From assembly GCF_012926615.1 (NCBI RefSeq), contig NZ_JABBNU010000003.1, positions 372,001-436,000 of the forward strand: a DNA stretch of 64,000 nucleotides. The letters are read 5' to 3'. The stretch comes from Marinigracilibium pacificum. Its GTDB lineage: Bacteria; Bacteroidota; Bacteroidia; Cytophagales; Cyclobacteriaceae. Under the pieces are notes generated by a model, which saw nothing but the letters and a program-made list of their open reading frames with translations, was not told the origin of the DNA and searched no databases. The first letter of the stretch is position 1. Each line of letters opens with the position of its first letter. Shown piece after piece: positions 44,894-54,633 of this stretch. The position numbers and the translations under genes were made by a program.

Positions 44894-45892
44894 TTAGTTT
44901 TTAGTAACTGTATAAGTGTTGTCAAGGAAGTTAATAGAAACGGTATAATTACCATCTTCAGCAATAGCAATATTACCACCCTTATATTCCAAATTCCCAG
45001 AGCTTCCACCCCAATCATCAGTCCAGTCATCATCCGCTCTAAACTTAATTTCGCCAACTACTAAATCAAGTGTTATACTATAAATATTTGATCCTGCTGA
45101 TTCTTGTGTCATATTTTGATCAGCGTTCCAACCTTCAGGAGTTGCCGAACCAATTATACCAATAGAATTTAATTGTTTGAAGCTATAAGTTTGAGTTTCT
45201 GCTCCTAAAATATAATCCATGGTAATTAAATATGTCCCTTCACTGATTGGGATATTGGGTCCATCTTGTGTACCAACTTGATCTATTCCAATATCACCTC
45301 CATAATTCTCAGCCCAGTCATCATTCATTCTGAATTTTGCCTGTCCATCTACTAATGCAAGGGTTGTTCTATATAAATATTCAGTAGGTGAATTTTCAAT
45401 TTTCTGCAAATCTGTATCAGCTCCCCATCCTCCTGGAGTTGCATCACCAATGATACCTAACTCTTTCACGGGTTGAATAATAGCACTTTTTTCTTCAATT
45501 GTAGTAACAACTCCTCTAATATCAGTTACACTACCTGAAATTAATATTGAATCACCTAACTCCAAAATACCTTCTTCATCCATCCAGATCAGGGTAGTAT
45601 CTTTTACTCCATTCAGATCTAGAGCATCTATTACAGCACCTGATCCAATCTGACTACCATCTTTATAAGTGACAGTATACTGTGCGGAGGCAAGTCCTCT
45701 ATCATCATGAAGAATCAGGTCAACTCCTGTTCCAAATGGATAACCACCTAAAGCAAGAGATGCATCTGGAATTCTTATTACAGGATTGGCATTTGCATCA
45801 GTATTGATCGATAAGTCTTCCTCACAGGAAATCAATGTGCCAATAAAAATCATGGCAAACATCAATTGTAAAATTTTATTCATTCTTTTCAT
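44894..45892 (-). CDS. SusE/SusF-like outer-membrane lipoprotein
   Basis: The 332 residues start with a lipoprotein signal (FIGTLISC, Cys23) followed by EED, a surface-export-like acidic tail. An Ig-like domain (about 35-140) is followed by two repeated SusE/SusF modules: GIIGDATPGGWGADTDLQ and GIIGSATPEGWNADQNM, each with a RMNDDW/RADDDW strand. Such modules bind starch-like glycans at the cell surface. A second ATG at codon 4 gives spacing to the leader aacctaaataaac closer to that of susC and may be the true start. It has a LacI-like site upstream and a shared terminator downstream. Confidence 0.85.
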   Translation of the reverse strand: MKRMNKILQLMFAMIFIGTLISCEEDLSINTDANANPVIRIPDASLALGGYPFGTGVDLILHDDRGLASAQYTVTYKDGSQIGSGAVIDALDLNGVKDTTLIWMDEEGILELGDSILISGSVTDIRGVVTTIEEKSAIIQPVKELGIIGDATPGGWGADTDLQKIENSPTEYLYRTTLALVDGQAKFRMNDDWAENYGGDIGIDQVGTQDGPNIPISEGTYLITMDYILGAETQTYSFKQLNSIGIIGSATPEGWNADQNMTQESAGSNIYSITLDLVVGEIKFRADDDWTDDWGGSSGNLEYKGGNIAIAEDGNYTVSINFLDNTYTVTKN

Positions 45893-45998
45893 GTTTATTT
45901 AGGTTTTAGTATTCAAATATTATGTTTATCAGTCTATTATTCAGTCTAATATATTAAGTTTTTTGATGTTATATGAAGAAAATTTCTTAAAAAAACAC

Positions 45999-46010
45999 CG
46001 CAAACGATTG
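45999..46010. promoter_or_regulatory. LacI-like site upstream of the susE-like gene
   Basis: cgcaaacgattg matches ten of twelve bases of the pckA and susC sites and keeps the aaacg centre. It lies 107 to 118 bases before the start codon, between the susE-like gene and the upstream haloperoxidase-like gene, suggesting the susE-like gene has its own promoter. Confidence 0.5.
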
Positions 46011-46028
46011 AAATAAGCCATTTTCTAC

Positions 46029-47378
46029 TTATTCACCCTGTAATGCCATTTGTTCTGTAGCTTCTTTTGTTTTAAGGTTTTCAATTATATAACGGCCTAC
46101 CCTTTCACCTTGCTTTACACCTTCTTCGATCGCTGGACGATAATGAATTCCCCCATAAAGACGACTCACTGCCGCTTCTTCCGAAGCTTCCATAAATGAA
46201 TTAAAATTTCGTGCTGGCAGACCATATCTTTCTTCTGTATCATCATAGAAAGAAAACTCTTCTCCATACAAATAGGTTAAAACTGTTGCCGCAGATCTTG
46301 ATATCACACTATGTCCACTAGTATACTCCGGAAATGGTGGTGTCTGTAATAATGGCACCCATTCTTCATCTACAATCTGATTAATAATGGTTTCAGGTCT
46401 TACCAATGAACTTCTATATTTTTCATCCCAGCATGAAATAAATCCATCTGCTAAAGCCACAGAAACCCATGTATACGCTTCAATTGTTTCCGAAAAGTCA
46501 TTATCAGCCTTATCTGTCACCAATCTTACAATTTCTATCCAATGTCCTCCAGGTGTTATTTTCTTGGTAGCAAACATCATATGCCCTTGTTGATGAGCCA
46601 CATAAGGATTACAGTCCCAAAACTTGGCAATTGCTTCCTGCTCCTTAGTTAAATTCACTCCAACGTTATATACCTCCATCATTTCTGAATAGAACTTAGA
46701 TTCCTTATCAGTAGAAAATGGTGTCGGAGGAATAGGCTTAAATTGACTGGCTGAATCAATCACAAAAGGTCTTATTTTATCCCAATGGGGCTCAATCCCT
46801 TCCATATATGCTGGTGGGGTCGGTTTCCAATAAGCATCCCCTTCCATAATCGCATATTTCTCAAATGATCTCGTTTGTTTATAGTTATCTTTATCTGCCC
46901 ATTTCAATACTTCCGCAGATGCCATTGCAGCATATTCCTTCGCATTATCAATTTCAGTCTGGGGAATACCACTTGCAATAAATACAGAATCTAGATCATT
47001 TACATAATCTGATATCATATCTTCAGAAAATATTAATGCCCTACCAGTGTTAAGAGCTCCATAAATAGCACTTAATTCATAATTCAAACTAGTATCAGCA
47101 GCAGGTTCAAAAGATTTAAAATCAGTTAACTGGCCAGATAAACTAACATATTCGTCATTATTCACTGCCATGATTTCATAGCCTGTGATATTAGTGTAGG
47201 CATAGATCCTTGATGCTACAGGTGGAGAAAAAATATCATGAACAATAACATCAGTCAGTTTTGTTAATGACTCTCTATAAAGCGAATCATAATCAATTGA
47301 AACCCTCTCTACTTTCTTTGTATCACAACTAATGCCTAAAGCTGCGATAAATAAAAACCCTGCAATTAGCCTTCTCAT
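46029..47378 (-). CDS. Vanadium-haloperoxidase/PAP2 superfamily lipoprotein
   Basis: The 449 residues begin with a lipoprotein signal (ALGISC, Cys18). All ligands of the vanadate/phosphate site are present: K320-x6-R327-P in KYRSSLVRP, S354-G-H356 in YTSGHSVIS, and S405-R406-x5-H412 in SRLYGGIHY. The family includes vanadium chloroperoxidases and acid phosphatases that share this site. The final Asp of the phosphatase motif (HxxxD) is Ala416 here. Activity could be halide oxidation or dephosphorylation; the sequence does not decide. It overlaps the upstream ASPIC gene by 4 bases (ATGA). Confidence 0.87.
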   Translation of the reverse strand: MRRLIAGFLFIAALGISCDTKKVERVSIDYDSLYRESLTKLTDVIVHDIFSPPVASRIYAYTNITGYEIMAVNNDEYVSLSGQLTDFKSFEPAADTSLNYELSAIYGALNTGRALIFSEDMISDYVNDLDSVFIASGIPQTEIDNAKEYAAMASAEVLKWADKDNYKQTRSFEKYAIMEGDAYWKPTPPAYMEGIEPHWDKIRPFVIDSASQFKPIPPTPFSTDKESKFYSEMMEVYNVGVNLTKEQEAIAKFWDCNPYVAHQQGHMMFATKKITPGGHWIEIVRLVTDKADNDFSETIEAYTWVSVALADGFISCWDEKYRSSLVRPETIINQIVDEEWVPLLQTPPFPEYTSGHSVISRSAATVLTYLYGEEFSFYDDTEERYGLPARNFNSFMEASEEAAVSRLYGGIHYRPAIEEGVKQGERVGRYIIENLKTKEATEQMALQGE

Positions 47379-50300
47379 AGCTTTCCCTCAGATTTATTTA
47401 TAAAAAATGTTTTTAATTTATCATTGTAGCTACTCACAATAGCAACTTTACCTTTTATTGTATTGAATACTTCAATATCCCGAAAATCAGTAAAACCCAA
47501 ATTAAGTGATTCAATTTTAAGCTGAGTTCCAATATCGGTAATACAAATACCAGAATTAGCATCAAGCCTTCCAAATTCTGGTCTTAAACCATGGAAATTC
47601 CCAATAGCTATTACACCAGATTCTTCTTCATCTATTACCACTGAGGAGTTTATCGGGCCGTACTGGCCAGCAAGAGGCAGGTCATTTACTTGAGCACCTT
47701 TATCATCAAAAGATATCATCACGTTTGATAATGTAGTTAGTTCCTTCTCTTCTATTCCTTCAGTTCTCAGACCTTCCAACACCTTACTAACAGGTTGTTC
47801 ACTAAATTCACTGTAAAATAAATATTTCTTTTTCAGTAATGGAAGTTCTGAAGTCAAAACGTTCTTTCCATATACAGTAAAATACTGATTTTCATAGTAA
47901 TGAGCAAGAATTTGATCTATTGAACCATTTGCATTGAAATCACCAACATACATTTTTACAGGGTTCTTTGCCGAAACTCTGAGCTTTAGGTTCGGACTCA
48001 TATTACCTAATAATACAGTTGTAGAGTTATCAGATTTTTTGAATAAATTAACTGACCTCCATAAGCCTTTCAGGTTCTCAAGATTATCCGGTGTGATAAC
48101 CTCAAAATTCTTTATTCCCCTCCTAAAAGATACTATCTTTGGAGACATCCATTCACCAACTACCAATAATTCTGATCCATCAGAATCTTTGATAATATCT
48201 TCAAACAATGCATCAGTAATCATTCCTCCAAATGAAAGCCTGGTTATAAAATCAAATGATTCCTTTTCTTTATCCCACGTAAACACTACAGCAGCTCCAT
48301 CCCGACCATACTTTTGAATAACTGATCGTTCTCCTATAAACAAATCAATATTCCCATCTAAATCAAAGTCTTCCAGAATCAATGCACCAACATTCAGGTG
48401 ATTTTCGTTTTGTTTAAATGCATTTTTCCTTTTATAGGAATATTCACCATCTTCACTTAGATAAACCCTGATCATATTCCCTTTATTCAGATCAGCTTCG
48501 ACAAGTCCAGAACTCCCAAGTACAATATCAGGGATACCATCATTATTCAAATCCTCAATAACCATAGCAACATCTTCAAAGGCACTATCCTGTTCAATTG
48601 CTAAAATCGGCATATGAATAAAGGCCCCTGATTTATCCTGAATAAATAAACGTGTTGGTTGTTGTCTACCTCCTGTTAAGAAAAAGTCCTCCAAACCATC
48701 ACCATTCATATCATATTTAACAATCTCAGCCCCTTCTGTTGATGTCATAAAAGGCTTTAATGACTCAGCAGCATACTCATTATAAAACTGGTCTTGATGA
48801 TATACATCCCCATCAATAAAAGCATTACTCAATGAAGTAAATGAATATCTGAAATTCCTATTTCTAGGATCTTCTACCAATTCAGCAGAGTTATCATATG
48901 TTATTATAATTTTATTACATCCACTAGACAGAGAAACTTCATGAATTCTGAATTTTTGTTCGCCAGGCCACTGGACAAATACTTTTGTTGATAAAGCCCC
49001 ACTATCCAGGTTAAAAATCAATTCATTCGAAACTGAACTTTGCCATCCCTTATTGACATAGTGTTCTCTAAGCAAATACCCAGACTTATTTCCTACCAGT
49101 ACTTTAGCTCCAATTCCATTTCTATTTTTAACCTCCGGGTTTAATAAACTCAGTTTTAATATAGCTTTGGAATTGTCACATGGATTAGAAGTATTTTCAA
49201 GAATAGTTACTTCATCATTTATATTGTTAATCACCAGGTCAAGATCACCATCATTATCAAGGTCTGAATAAGCTCCGCCAGTAGAATAAGTACTATCAGT
49301 GGATCCACTAAAGGTGTAATTCCTGATAAATCCACCTGCCTTATTTAAAAACAATGTGTTGGGGAATTTACCATCAGGCATTTTATTCATTGCCTCATTA
49401 AAAATAGAATCATTAAATTCATTCATCAATTTACTTACCCTGCTATTGGATATGAAATTGATGTAATCAAGATCATTCGGACGTTTCATTATTCCATTGG
49501 TAATAAAAATATCATTTGACCCATCCCCGTCAAAATCTGCGATTAGCGGTCCCCAGCTCCAGTCTGTTGCATCTACATTGCTTGCTACAGCAATATCCTT
49601 AAACGTTCCACCCTGATTTATTTGCAACGAATTACGAGGATTTTGCTCGTAGTAGCCAAAAGACCTCTTGAGTTTATATATTTCATAGCTATCATCTCCA
49701 CCTGATCTTTTTAGTATACTCTCATCTTCCGGCATCATATCACATACAAAAAGATCACTAAACCCGTCTCCATTTAAATCTCCAAAATCACTTCCCATGG
49801 AAAACCTTGAAGTATGCCCAAATCGTAGTTCTAATTCTTCCTTAAAAGTACCGTCTTTCTTGTTTATGTATAAATAATCATTTTCATGAAAATCATTAGC
49901 AACATAGATATCCGGATAACCGTCATTATTAACATCTGAAAAACTTACAGATAATCCATAGCCAAGAGCAGAAGAATATATACCTGATTCTAATGTTCGA
50001 TCATAAAATTTTCCATTTTCTTGAATAAACAGCCGATCTCCGGCTAGATTATCCTGAACAGTTCTCTGAGTAGTCTTTCCATATGATCTAGCTGTATGTA
50101 CAGAGTGATTTAGAAGATACATATCTAGATCGCCATCATTATCCGCATCAAAAAAGCCTGCATGAGTAGAGTAGCCAGAAAAATCAAGTCCATACTCTTC
50201 AGCAGATTCGGTAAAAGTCAGGTCTCCATTATTGATATAAAGTTCATTTCTTCCATGGAAAGCAAGAAATCCACTTACGTTACAGACATATAAATCCAGA

Positions 50301-50710
50301 TATCCATCTCCATTAACATCAGCCATAACAGTACCCGTAGACCAGTTTCCCATTTTACCGATTCCTGCCTCACTTGTAATCTTCTTAAACTTCATTCCTC
50401 CAAGGTTCAAGTAAAGCTCATTTTGCTCCATATTGGAAGTCAGGAAAATATCCGGGAGCGAATCATTATTAATATCACCTATGCTTACTCCTCCTCCATT
50501 ATAATAATAGAGGTAATCAATAATGTTGAAAGAATCTCTTACTGTTAAGGAATTTTTGAAATCAACACCTGTTTTTTCTTTAGATAAATCATTAAAAATT
50601 CTATATTCAATAATATTCGATTGAGCACCAGGTTCATTATTAACTTTTCTATTGCAGGAAAAAACAATTGTAATACTTATCAAAAAAATGAATTTAAAAA
50701 CCTTTGCCAT
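47375..50710 (-). CDS. FG-GAP/VCBS repeat lipoprotein with ASPIC/UnbV domain
   Basis: The 1,111-residue protein has a lipoprotein signal (TIVFSC, Cys19). Repeated calcium-binding FG-GAP/VCBS units follow (DINNDSLPDIFLTSN, DVNGDGYLDLYVCN, DADNDGDLDMYLLN, DLNGDGFSDLFVCD, DFDGDGSNDIFITN), an ASPIC/UnbV domain lies near 520-595 (GIGAKVLVGNKSGYLLREHY, VFVQWPGEQ), and more FG-GAP repeats fill the C-terminal half. A seven-bladed beta-propeller pair is likely. The family includes CRTAC1-like surface proteins with unknown ligands. It shares its layout with the next gene upstream, 5 bases away, so the two probably arose by duplication. Confidence 0.9.
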   Translation of the reverse strand: MAKVFKFIFLISITIVFSCNRKVNNEPGAQSNIIEYRIFNDLSKEKTGVDFKNSLTVRDSFNIIDYLYYYNGGGVSIGDINNDSLPDIFLTSNMEQNELYLNLGGMKFKKITSEAGIGKMGNWSTGTVMADVNGDGYLDLYVCNVSGFLAFHGRNELYINNGDLTFTESAEEYGLDFSGYSTHAGFFDADNDGDLDMYLLNHSVHTARSYGKTTQRTVQDNLAGDRLFIQENGKFYDRTLESGIYSSALGYGLSVSFSDVNNDGYPDIYVANDFHENDYLYINKKDGTFKEELELRFGHTSRFSMGSDFGDLNGDGFSDLFVCDMMPEDESILKRSGGDDSYEIYKLKRSFGYYEQNPRNSLQINQGGTFKDIAVASNVDATDWSWGPLIADFDGDGSNDIFITNGIMKRPNDLDYINFISNSRVSKLMNEFNDSIFNEAMNKMPDGKFPNTLFLNKAGGFIRNYTFSGSTDSTYSTGGAYSDLDNDGDLDLVINNINDEVTILENTSNPCDNSKAILKLSLLNPEVKNRNGIGAKVLVGNKSGYLLREHYVNKGWQSSVSNELIFNLDSGALSTKVFVQWPGEQKFRIHEVSLSSGCNKIIITYDNSAELVEDPRNRNFRYSFTSLSNAFIDGDVYHQDQFYNEYAAESLKPFMTSTEGAEIVKYDMNGDGLEDFFLTGGRQQPTRLFIQDKSGAFIHMPILAIEQDSAFEDVAMVIEDLNNDGIPDIVLGSSGLVEADLNKGNMIRVYLSEDGEYSYKRKNAFKQNENHLNVGALILEDFDLDGNIDLFIGERSVIQKYGRDGAAVVFTWDKEKESFDFITRLSFGGMITDALFEDIIKDSDGSELLVVGEWMSPKIVSFRRGIKNFEVITPDNLENLKGLWRSVNLFKKSDNSTTVLLGNMSPNLKLRVSAKNPVKMYVGDFNANGSIDQILAHYYENQYFTVYGKNVLTSELPLLKKKYLFYSEFSEQPVSKVLEGLRTEGIEEKELTTLSNVMISFDDKGAQVNDLPLAGQYGPINSSVVIDEEESGVIAIGNFHGLRPEFGRLDANSGICITDIGTQLKIESLNLGFTDFRDIEVFNTIKGKVAIVSSYNDKLKTFFINKSEGKL

Positions 50711-50715
50711 ACTGA

Positions 50716-53700
50716 TTAATCTTTGCTGATGGAGGGAGTTTGAGTCTCAATTCTAAATAATGACAGAGGTCCATTATTATTTGCATTTACTAAAAATAAA
50801 TCACCTCCCTGATTTAACAATTTCAAGTCTCTCACTGCCCCAGGTAAATTCAGTCCAGTAATTGAATTCGGAATTACTTCAAACTCATCATAATTATGAT
50901 TATATATCAAAAGAGTTCCAAATGATGCATCATAGGCTCCAATCTCTGGTTTAACTTCCATAAAATTTCCTCCCAGTAATATCTCTAATTTACCATCATT
51001 GTTAACATCTAAAAAAACCGAACTTTCTACAGTACTAAACTGAGCTTGATCAGGAAAAGGTTTCCATTTAAAACCATTATCCTTTTGAAAAAGAACTCCA
51101 CTTGATAAATTACTTATTGAAAGGTCGATTGCAGAATTTAATCCTTCTCCAAAAATTTGTTGAACTGTCTTATTCTTAAAATCATTATATTTAAGAAATC
51201 TTTTATTAAGATAGGGCATTTGCTTAACCAGATCATGTCTTAATGCTGTTGGATATAATTTACCACCCTTCTGATACTGTGCAAAAACGTGATCTACTGC
51301 ACCATTTTTATCAAAATCATTTATGAACAAATGTAATGGCTGATTGACAGAAGCCTGAAATCTGGTATTTAAACCCAGATTACCTAAAATAATATCGGTT
51401 TTACCATCTTTATTAATATCTTCCAGATTTACTGACCTGTACCATCCACTTAATTCATGCTTATTTTCGAAGGAAATTATAAATCCCTTATTCTTATTCA
51501 TTAAAATAACTGGAGACATCCACTCACCAACAACTACCAGATCCGGATACTCATCATCGTTTATATAACCTACCTTCAAATCGGTTATCATTCCAAGATG
51601 ACTTTTTAAATCTTTTGGGAGTTTGTTCGATGAATCTACAAATTTCCCATGACCGGTATTCTCCAAAAGAATAATATTTGAAGGTGCTCCTATTCCAACA
51701 ACTGAATAACGTTCTGCAATAATTAAATCATAATCACCATCAAGGTCAAAATCAATAATATCAACAGATGAAGACGATGATGGATTATTTCTATTAGGTA
51801 AATTCCCGGTTGCATTCGAAAAACCTCCTTTTCCATCATTTAATAACAAAACATCTTCAACTTGTGCAGAATATATATCATATTCTCTTCCACCTCTAGC
51901 TATGAATATATCTAGATCATTATCATTATCTGCATCAAAGAGCACAGCATCAACATCTTCACCCTCTTTAAGTTTAAATAATATTTCTGGTGTAACAATT
52001 GTATAACCACCTGATAATGATCCTAATATAATTTGTGAAGAATTACCCTTTGCTCCTCCTAAAAAGAAATCACTTATTCCATCTCCATTTATATCACCAA
52101 TTGAAAGCGCAGGACCTTCTGTTGACCTCATATTATACACAAGTCGATCCTTATCAAAATCAACAAATCTATTTTCCTTATGTTGGGTAATAATCACCTC
52201 ATCGGTGAAAATTTCTATTGAAGGATTACCTTGAATAAATGGTTTATGAGAAACTGTTTCTGATTTAATGATTGTATTTAGATTATTTAATTCAGTAGAC
52301 GTTACCTTTTGCCATGACATGTCAGGCCATTGCACCCAGACTGAATCAATTTGCGAGTATTTGCCCAACCCAAAATTAGCCCTGATATCTGAACAAGATT
52401 GAAACCCGCGAACTGGGACTATAATCTGATTTTGATAATTACTATTGTACCATATATGAATTATAGCACCTACCGCATTTATATTTCCTGAGCCTGGTTG
52501 TTTTAAGAGAAACTTAATAAAATTCGTTGAGTCTTTTTGTATCGTTTTATTTTCATATACAAAAGCATTCATTTCATTATTATTAATTACCAGATCAAGA
52601 TCACCATCATTATCAAGATCACCATAAGCAGACCCATTACTAAAAGAAGGTGTACTCAGTCCCCAGTCAGATGATTTTTCATCGAATTTTAGTCCATTCA
52701 AATTTTTAAATATCTGATTAGGAATTTTTTGTTCTGGTATTAAATCAATAAGTTCCTTATAATCTATTTTACCTCCTTCAAGAATCTTTTGAGTTACATT
52801 TTTGTTGGAAATATAGGTGATAAAATCCAGATCAGTCATATCCTTTAAAATGCCATTTGACACAAATAGATCTTTCAGACCATCATTATCAAAGTCGGCT
52901 AATAAAGCTCCCCAACTCCAGTCTGTAGCTTCAACACCAGCAAATCTACCAATCTCGCTAAAATTAGCTCCATTGTTTAAATGCAAGGCATTCCTGGTGT
53001 ATTGTCGTCCGTAACCGTTTTCCCAGTTGTACGTATACTTATCCCAGTTCTCAAAAGTCGTTTTCGACTTATACCTCTGATAATCAGATGGAAGCATGTC
53101 TGTAACGAAAATATCTTGCCTGCCATCATTGTTGATATCAGCCATATCTGCTCCCATAGATGTAAGGGACATTGATTTAAGGTAATTGTCTTGAGATTCA
53201 GTAAAAGTGCCATCACCATTATTTATATAAATATAATCATGCTCAAAGAAATCATTAGAAATAAAAAGATCTATCCAGCCATCATTATTTATATCTCCTG
53301 CAGTTACTCCCAGTCCAAACCCAATAACTGAGCCATAAATACCTGCTTCTTCACTTACATCAACATATTTCCCATTATCATTTCTAAGTAATTTATCTCC
53401 ACCCTCAGGATCCCTTTTAGGTCTTTCATTCCTCCTTAAATCAAAACTTCCGATTGCTTGATAAGAGTTGTTTAACAGATATACATCAAGGTCATCATCA
53501 TTATCATAATCAAAAAATAATGCATGAGTACCATAACCAGAGTCATTCAAATTATATTCTTTTGCCTTCTCAATAAAAGTATTATCTCCTTGATTAATGA
53601 ACAATTCATTTTGTTTATCATCACCCTTGATATCACCGGAATTACACACATATATATCAAGAAATCCATCGGCATTTATATCTACAAGTGTTACACCAGT

Positions 53701-54075
53701 AGACCATGATTTTGATCCGGCAGTGCCTGATTCCTGAGTTATATTTTTAAATTTCAGGTTACCAAGGTTAAGGTATAATGAATTGGCACCCATATTTGAA
53801 ACCATATAAATATCCAGTAACCCGTCATTATTTATATCACCTAGTCCGACTCCACCTCCATTATAAAAGTTCCTATAGGTATAAATATTAAAATCCTCAT
53901 CATATTTGAGTGTATTATTAAAGTCAATTCCTGTAATATCAGGAGATAATAATTCAAACCTCAAGACTTTATCACTTTCATTCTTTTTATCACATGAAAA
54001 ACAAAAAATCAATAATGAAAAAAACAGAAACAGCGATAATAGTTTTAAACCTATTATTTTAATTTTGCTACACAT
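50716..54075 (-). CDS. FG-GAP/VCBS repeat lipoprotein with ASPIC/UnbV domain, second copy
   Basis: At 1,119 residues it parallels the downstream gene. The lipobox is FCFSC (Cys28). FG-GAP units include DINNDGLLDIYMVSN, DINADGFLDIYVCNS, DYDNDDDLDVYLLN and DIDLDGDYDLII-type repeats, and the ASPIC/UnbV domain (NAVGAIIHIWYNSNYQ to DSVWVQWPDMSWQ) lies near 520-590. The two proteins share a conserved opening after the signal (GIDFNNTLKYDEDFNIYTYRNFYNGGGVGLGDINNDG-type segment). They may act as a heteromer on the surface. The ATG overlaps the upstream lipoprotein stop by 22 bases. Confidence 0.9.
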   Translation of the reverse strand: MCSKIKIIGLKLLSLFLFFSLLIFCFSCDKKNESDKVLRFELLSPDITGIDFNNTLKYDEDFNIYTYRNFYNGGGVGLGDINNDGLLDIYMVSNMGANSLYLNLGNLKFKNITQESGTAGSKSWSTGVTLVDINADGFLDIYVCNSGDIKGDDKQNELFINQGDNTFIEKAKEYNLNDSGYGTHALFFDYDNDDDLDVYLLNNSYQAIGSFDLRRNERPKRDPEGGDKLLRNDNGKYVDVSEEAGIYGSVIGFGLGVTAGDINNDGWIDLFISNDFFEHDYIYINNGDGTFTESQDNYLKSMSLTSMGADMADINNDGRQDIFVTDMLPSDYQRYKSKTTFENWDKYTYNWENGYGRQYTRNALHLNNGANFSEIGRFAGVEATDWSWGALLADFDNDGLKDLFVSNGILKDMTDLDFITYISNKNVTQKILEGGKIDYKELIDLIPEQKIPNQIFKNLNGLKFDEKSSDWGLSTPSFSNGSAYGDLDNDGDLDLVINNNEMNAFVYENKTIQKDSTNFIKFLLKQPGSGNINAVGAIIHIWYNSNYQNQIIVPVRGFQSCSDIRANFGLGKYSQIDSVWVQWPDMSWQKVTSTELNNLNTIIKSETVSHKPFIQGNPSIEIFTDEVIITQHKENRFVDFDKDRLVYNMRSTEGPALSIGDINGDGISDFFLGGAKGNSSQIILGSLSGGYTIVTPEILFKLKEGEDVDAVLFDADNDNDLDIFIARGGREYDIYSAQVEDVLLLNDGKGGFSNATGNLPNRNNPSSSSSVDIIDFDLDGDYDLIIAERYSVVGIGAPSNIILLENTGHGKFVDSSNKLPKDLKSHLGMITDLKVGYINDDEYPDLVVVGEWMSPVILMNKNKGFIISFENKHELSGWYRSVNLEDINKDGKTDIILGNLGLNTRFQASVNQPLHLFINDFDKNGAVDHVFAQYQKGGKLYPTALRHDLVKQMPYLNKRFLKYNDFKNKTVQQIFGEGLNSAIDLSISNLSSGVLFQKDNGFKWKPFPDQAQFSTVESSVFLDVNNDGKLEILLGGNFMEVKPEIGAYDASFGTLLIYNHNYDEFEVIPNSITGLNLPGAVRDLKLLNQGGDLFLVNANNNGPLSLFRIETQTPSISKD

Positions 54076-54560
54076 TTTGTTTCGAATTTCCCTTCGGGTT
54101 GAAGTGTAATAAGGATAGCATCATCCTGATAATAAAAGTTATTTTTCGATTCTTCAGATCTTATCAATTCTACATGAAAGATTTCTCCAATTAACAGTCT
54201 GGATTGTTGAAGTTGAAAATTTTGATCTAGTTCCTTATTCCAGGGGGACCATTGTGGAAAGCCAAAATACAATGTAAACTGGTTTATTAATTGATTCTCG
54301 TAATCAGGAAAAAAATTCAAATCAACCTGGTATTTCATTGAATCAATTTTATGGTAGACACTTATACCTTTCCAACCTTGCCTTATCTCACCTTTAAGAT
54401 TATACACTGTGCAAGAATCGATAAAAGCATCCCTGTCCATACCATACCCTACTCCAAAGAATAGAGGCTTGCTAACATCAAATGGAGACTGTTTATCAAA
54501 CTCCTCACCTCCGTCAAGACCACATGAAGTAATCAAAAGTATCAACAATACATATCTCAT
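54054..54560 (-). CDS. Small lipoprotein of unknown function
   Basis: The start is set at the ATG 54558-54560 because the longer frame would begin inside a hairpin terminator (54586-54615). It then opens MRYVLLILLITSCGLDGG, a lipoprotein signal with Cys13, and totals 168 residues. The rest is a mixed alpha/beta sequence with many aromatic and polar residues (FFGVGYGMDRDAFIDSC, QVDLNFFPDYENQLIN). I recognise no family. Its place between susD and the ASPIC genes, and the 22-base overlap with the next gene, tie it to the same transcript. Confidence 0.8.
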   Translation of the reverse strand: MRYVLLILLITSCGLDGGEEFDKQSPFDVSKPLFFGVGYGMDRDAFIDSCTVYNLKGEIRQGWKGISVYHKIDSMKYQVDLNFFPDYENQLINQFTLYFGFPQWSPWNKELDQNFQLQQSRLLIGEIFHVELIRSEESKNNFYYQDDAILITLQPEGKFETKCVAKLK

Positions 54561-54585
54561 AATAATAAAATTGTATTTGAATAAA

Positions 54586-54615
54586 ATATGGCCCAGCAAA
54601 ATTGCTGAGCCATAT
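54586..54615 (-). terminator. Hairpin between susD and the downstream lipoprotein gene
   Basis: atatggc (54586-54592) pairs with gccatat (54609-54615), with an inner agcaa/ttgct stem, and a T-rich tail follows on the minus strand. Lying inside the operon after susD, it could partly stop transcription so that SusC/D are made in excess over the downstream lipoproteins. Confidence 0.7.
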
Positions 54616-54633
54616 CAAATTAAATTTTATAAT

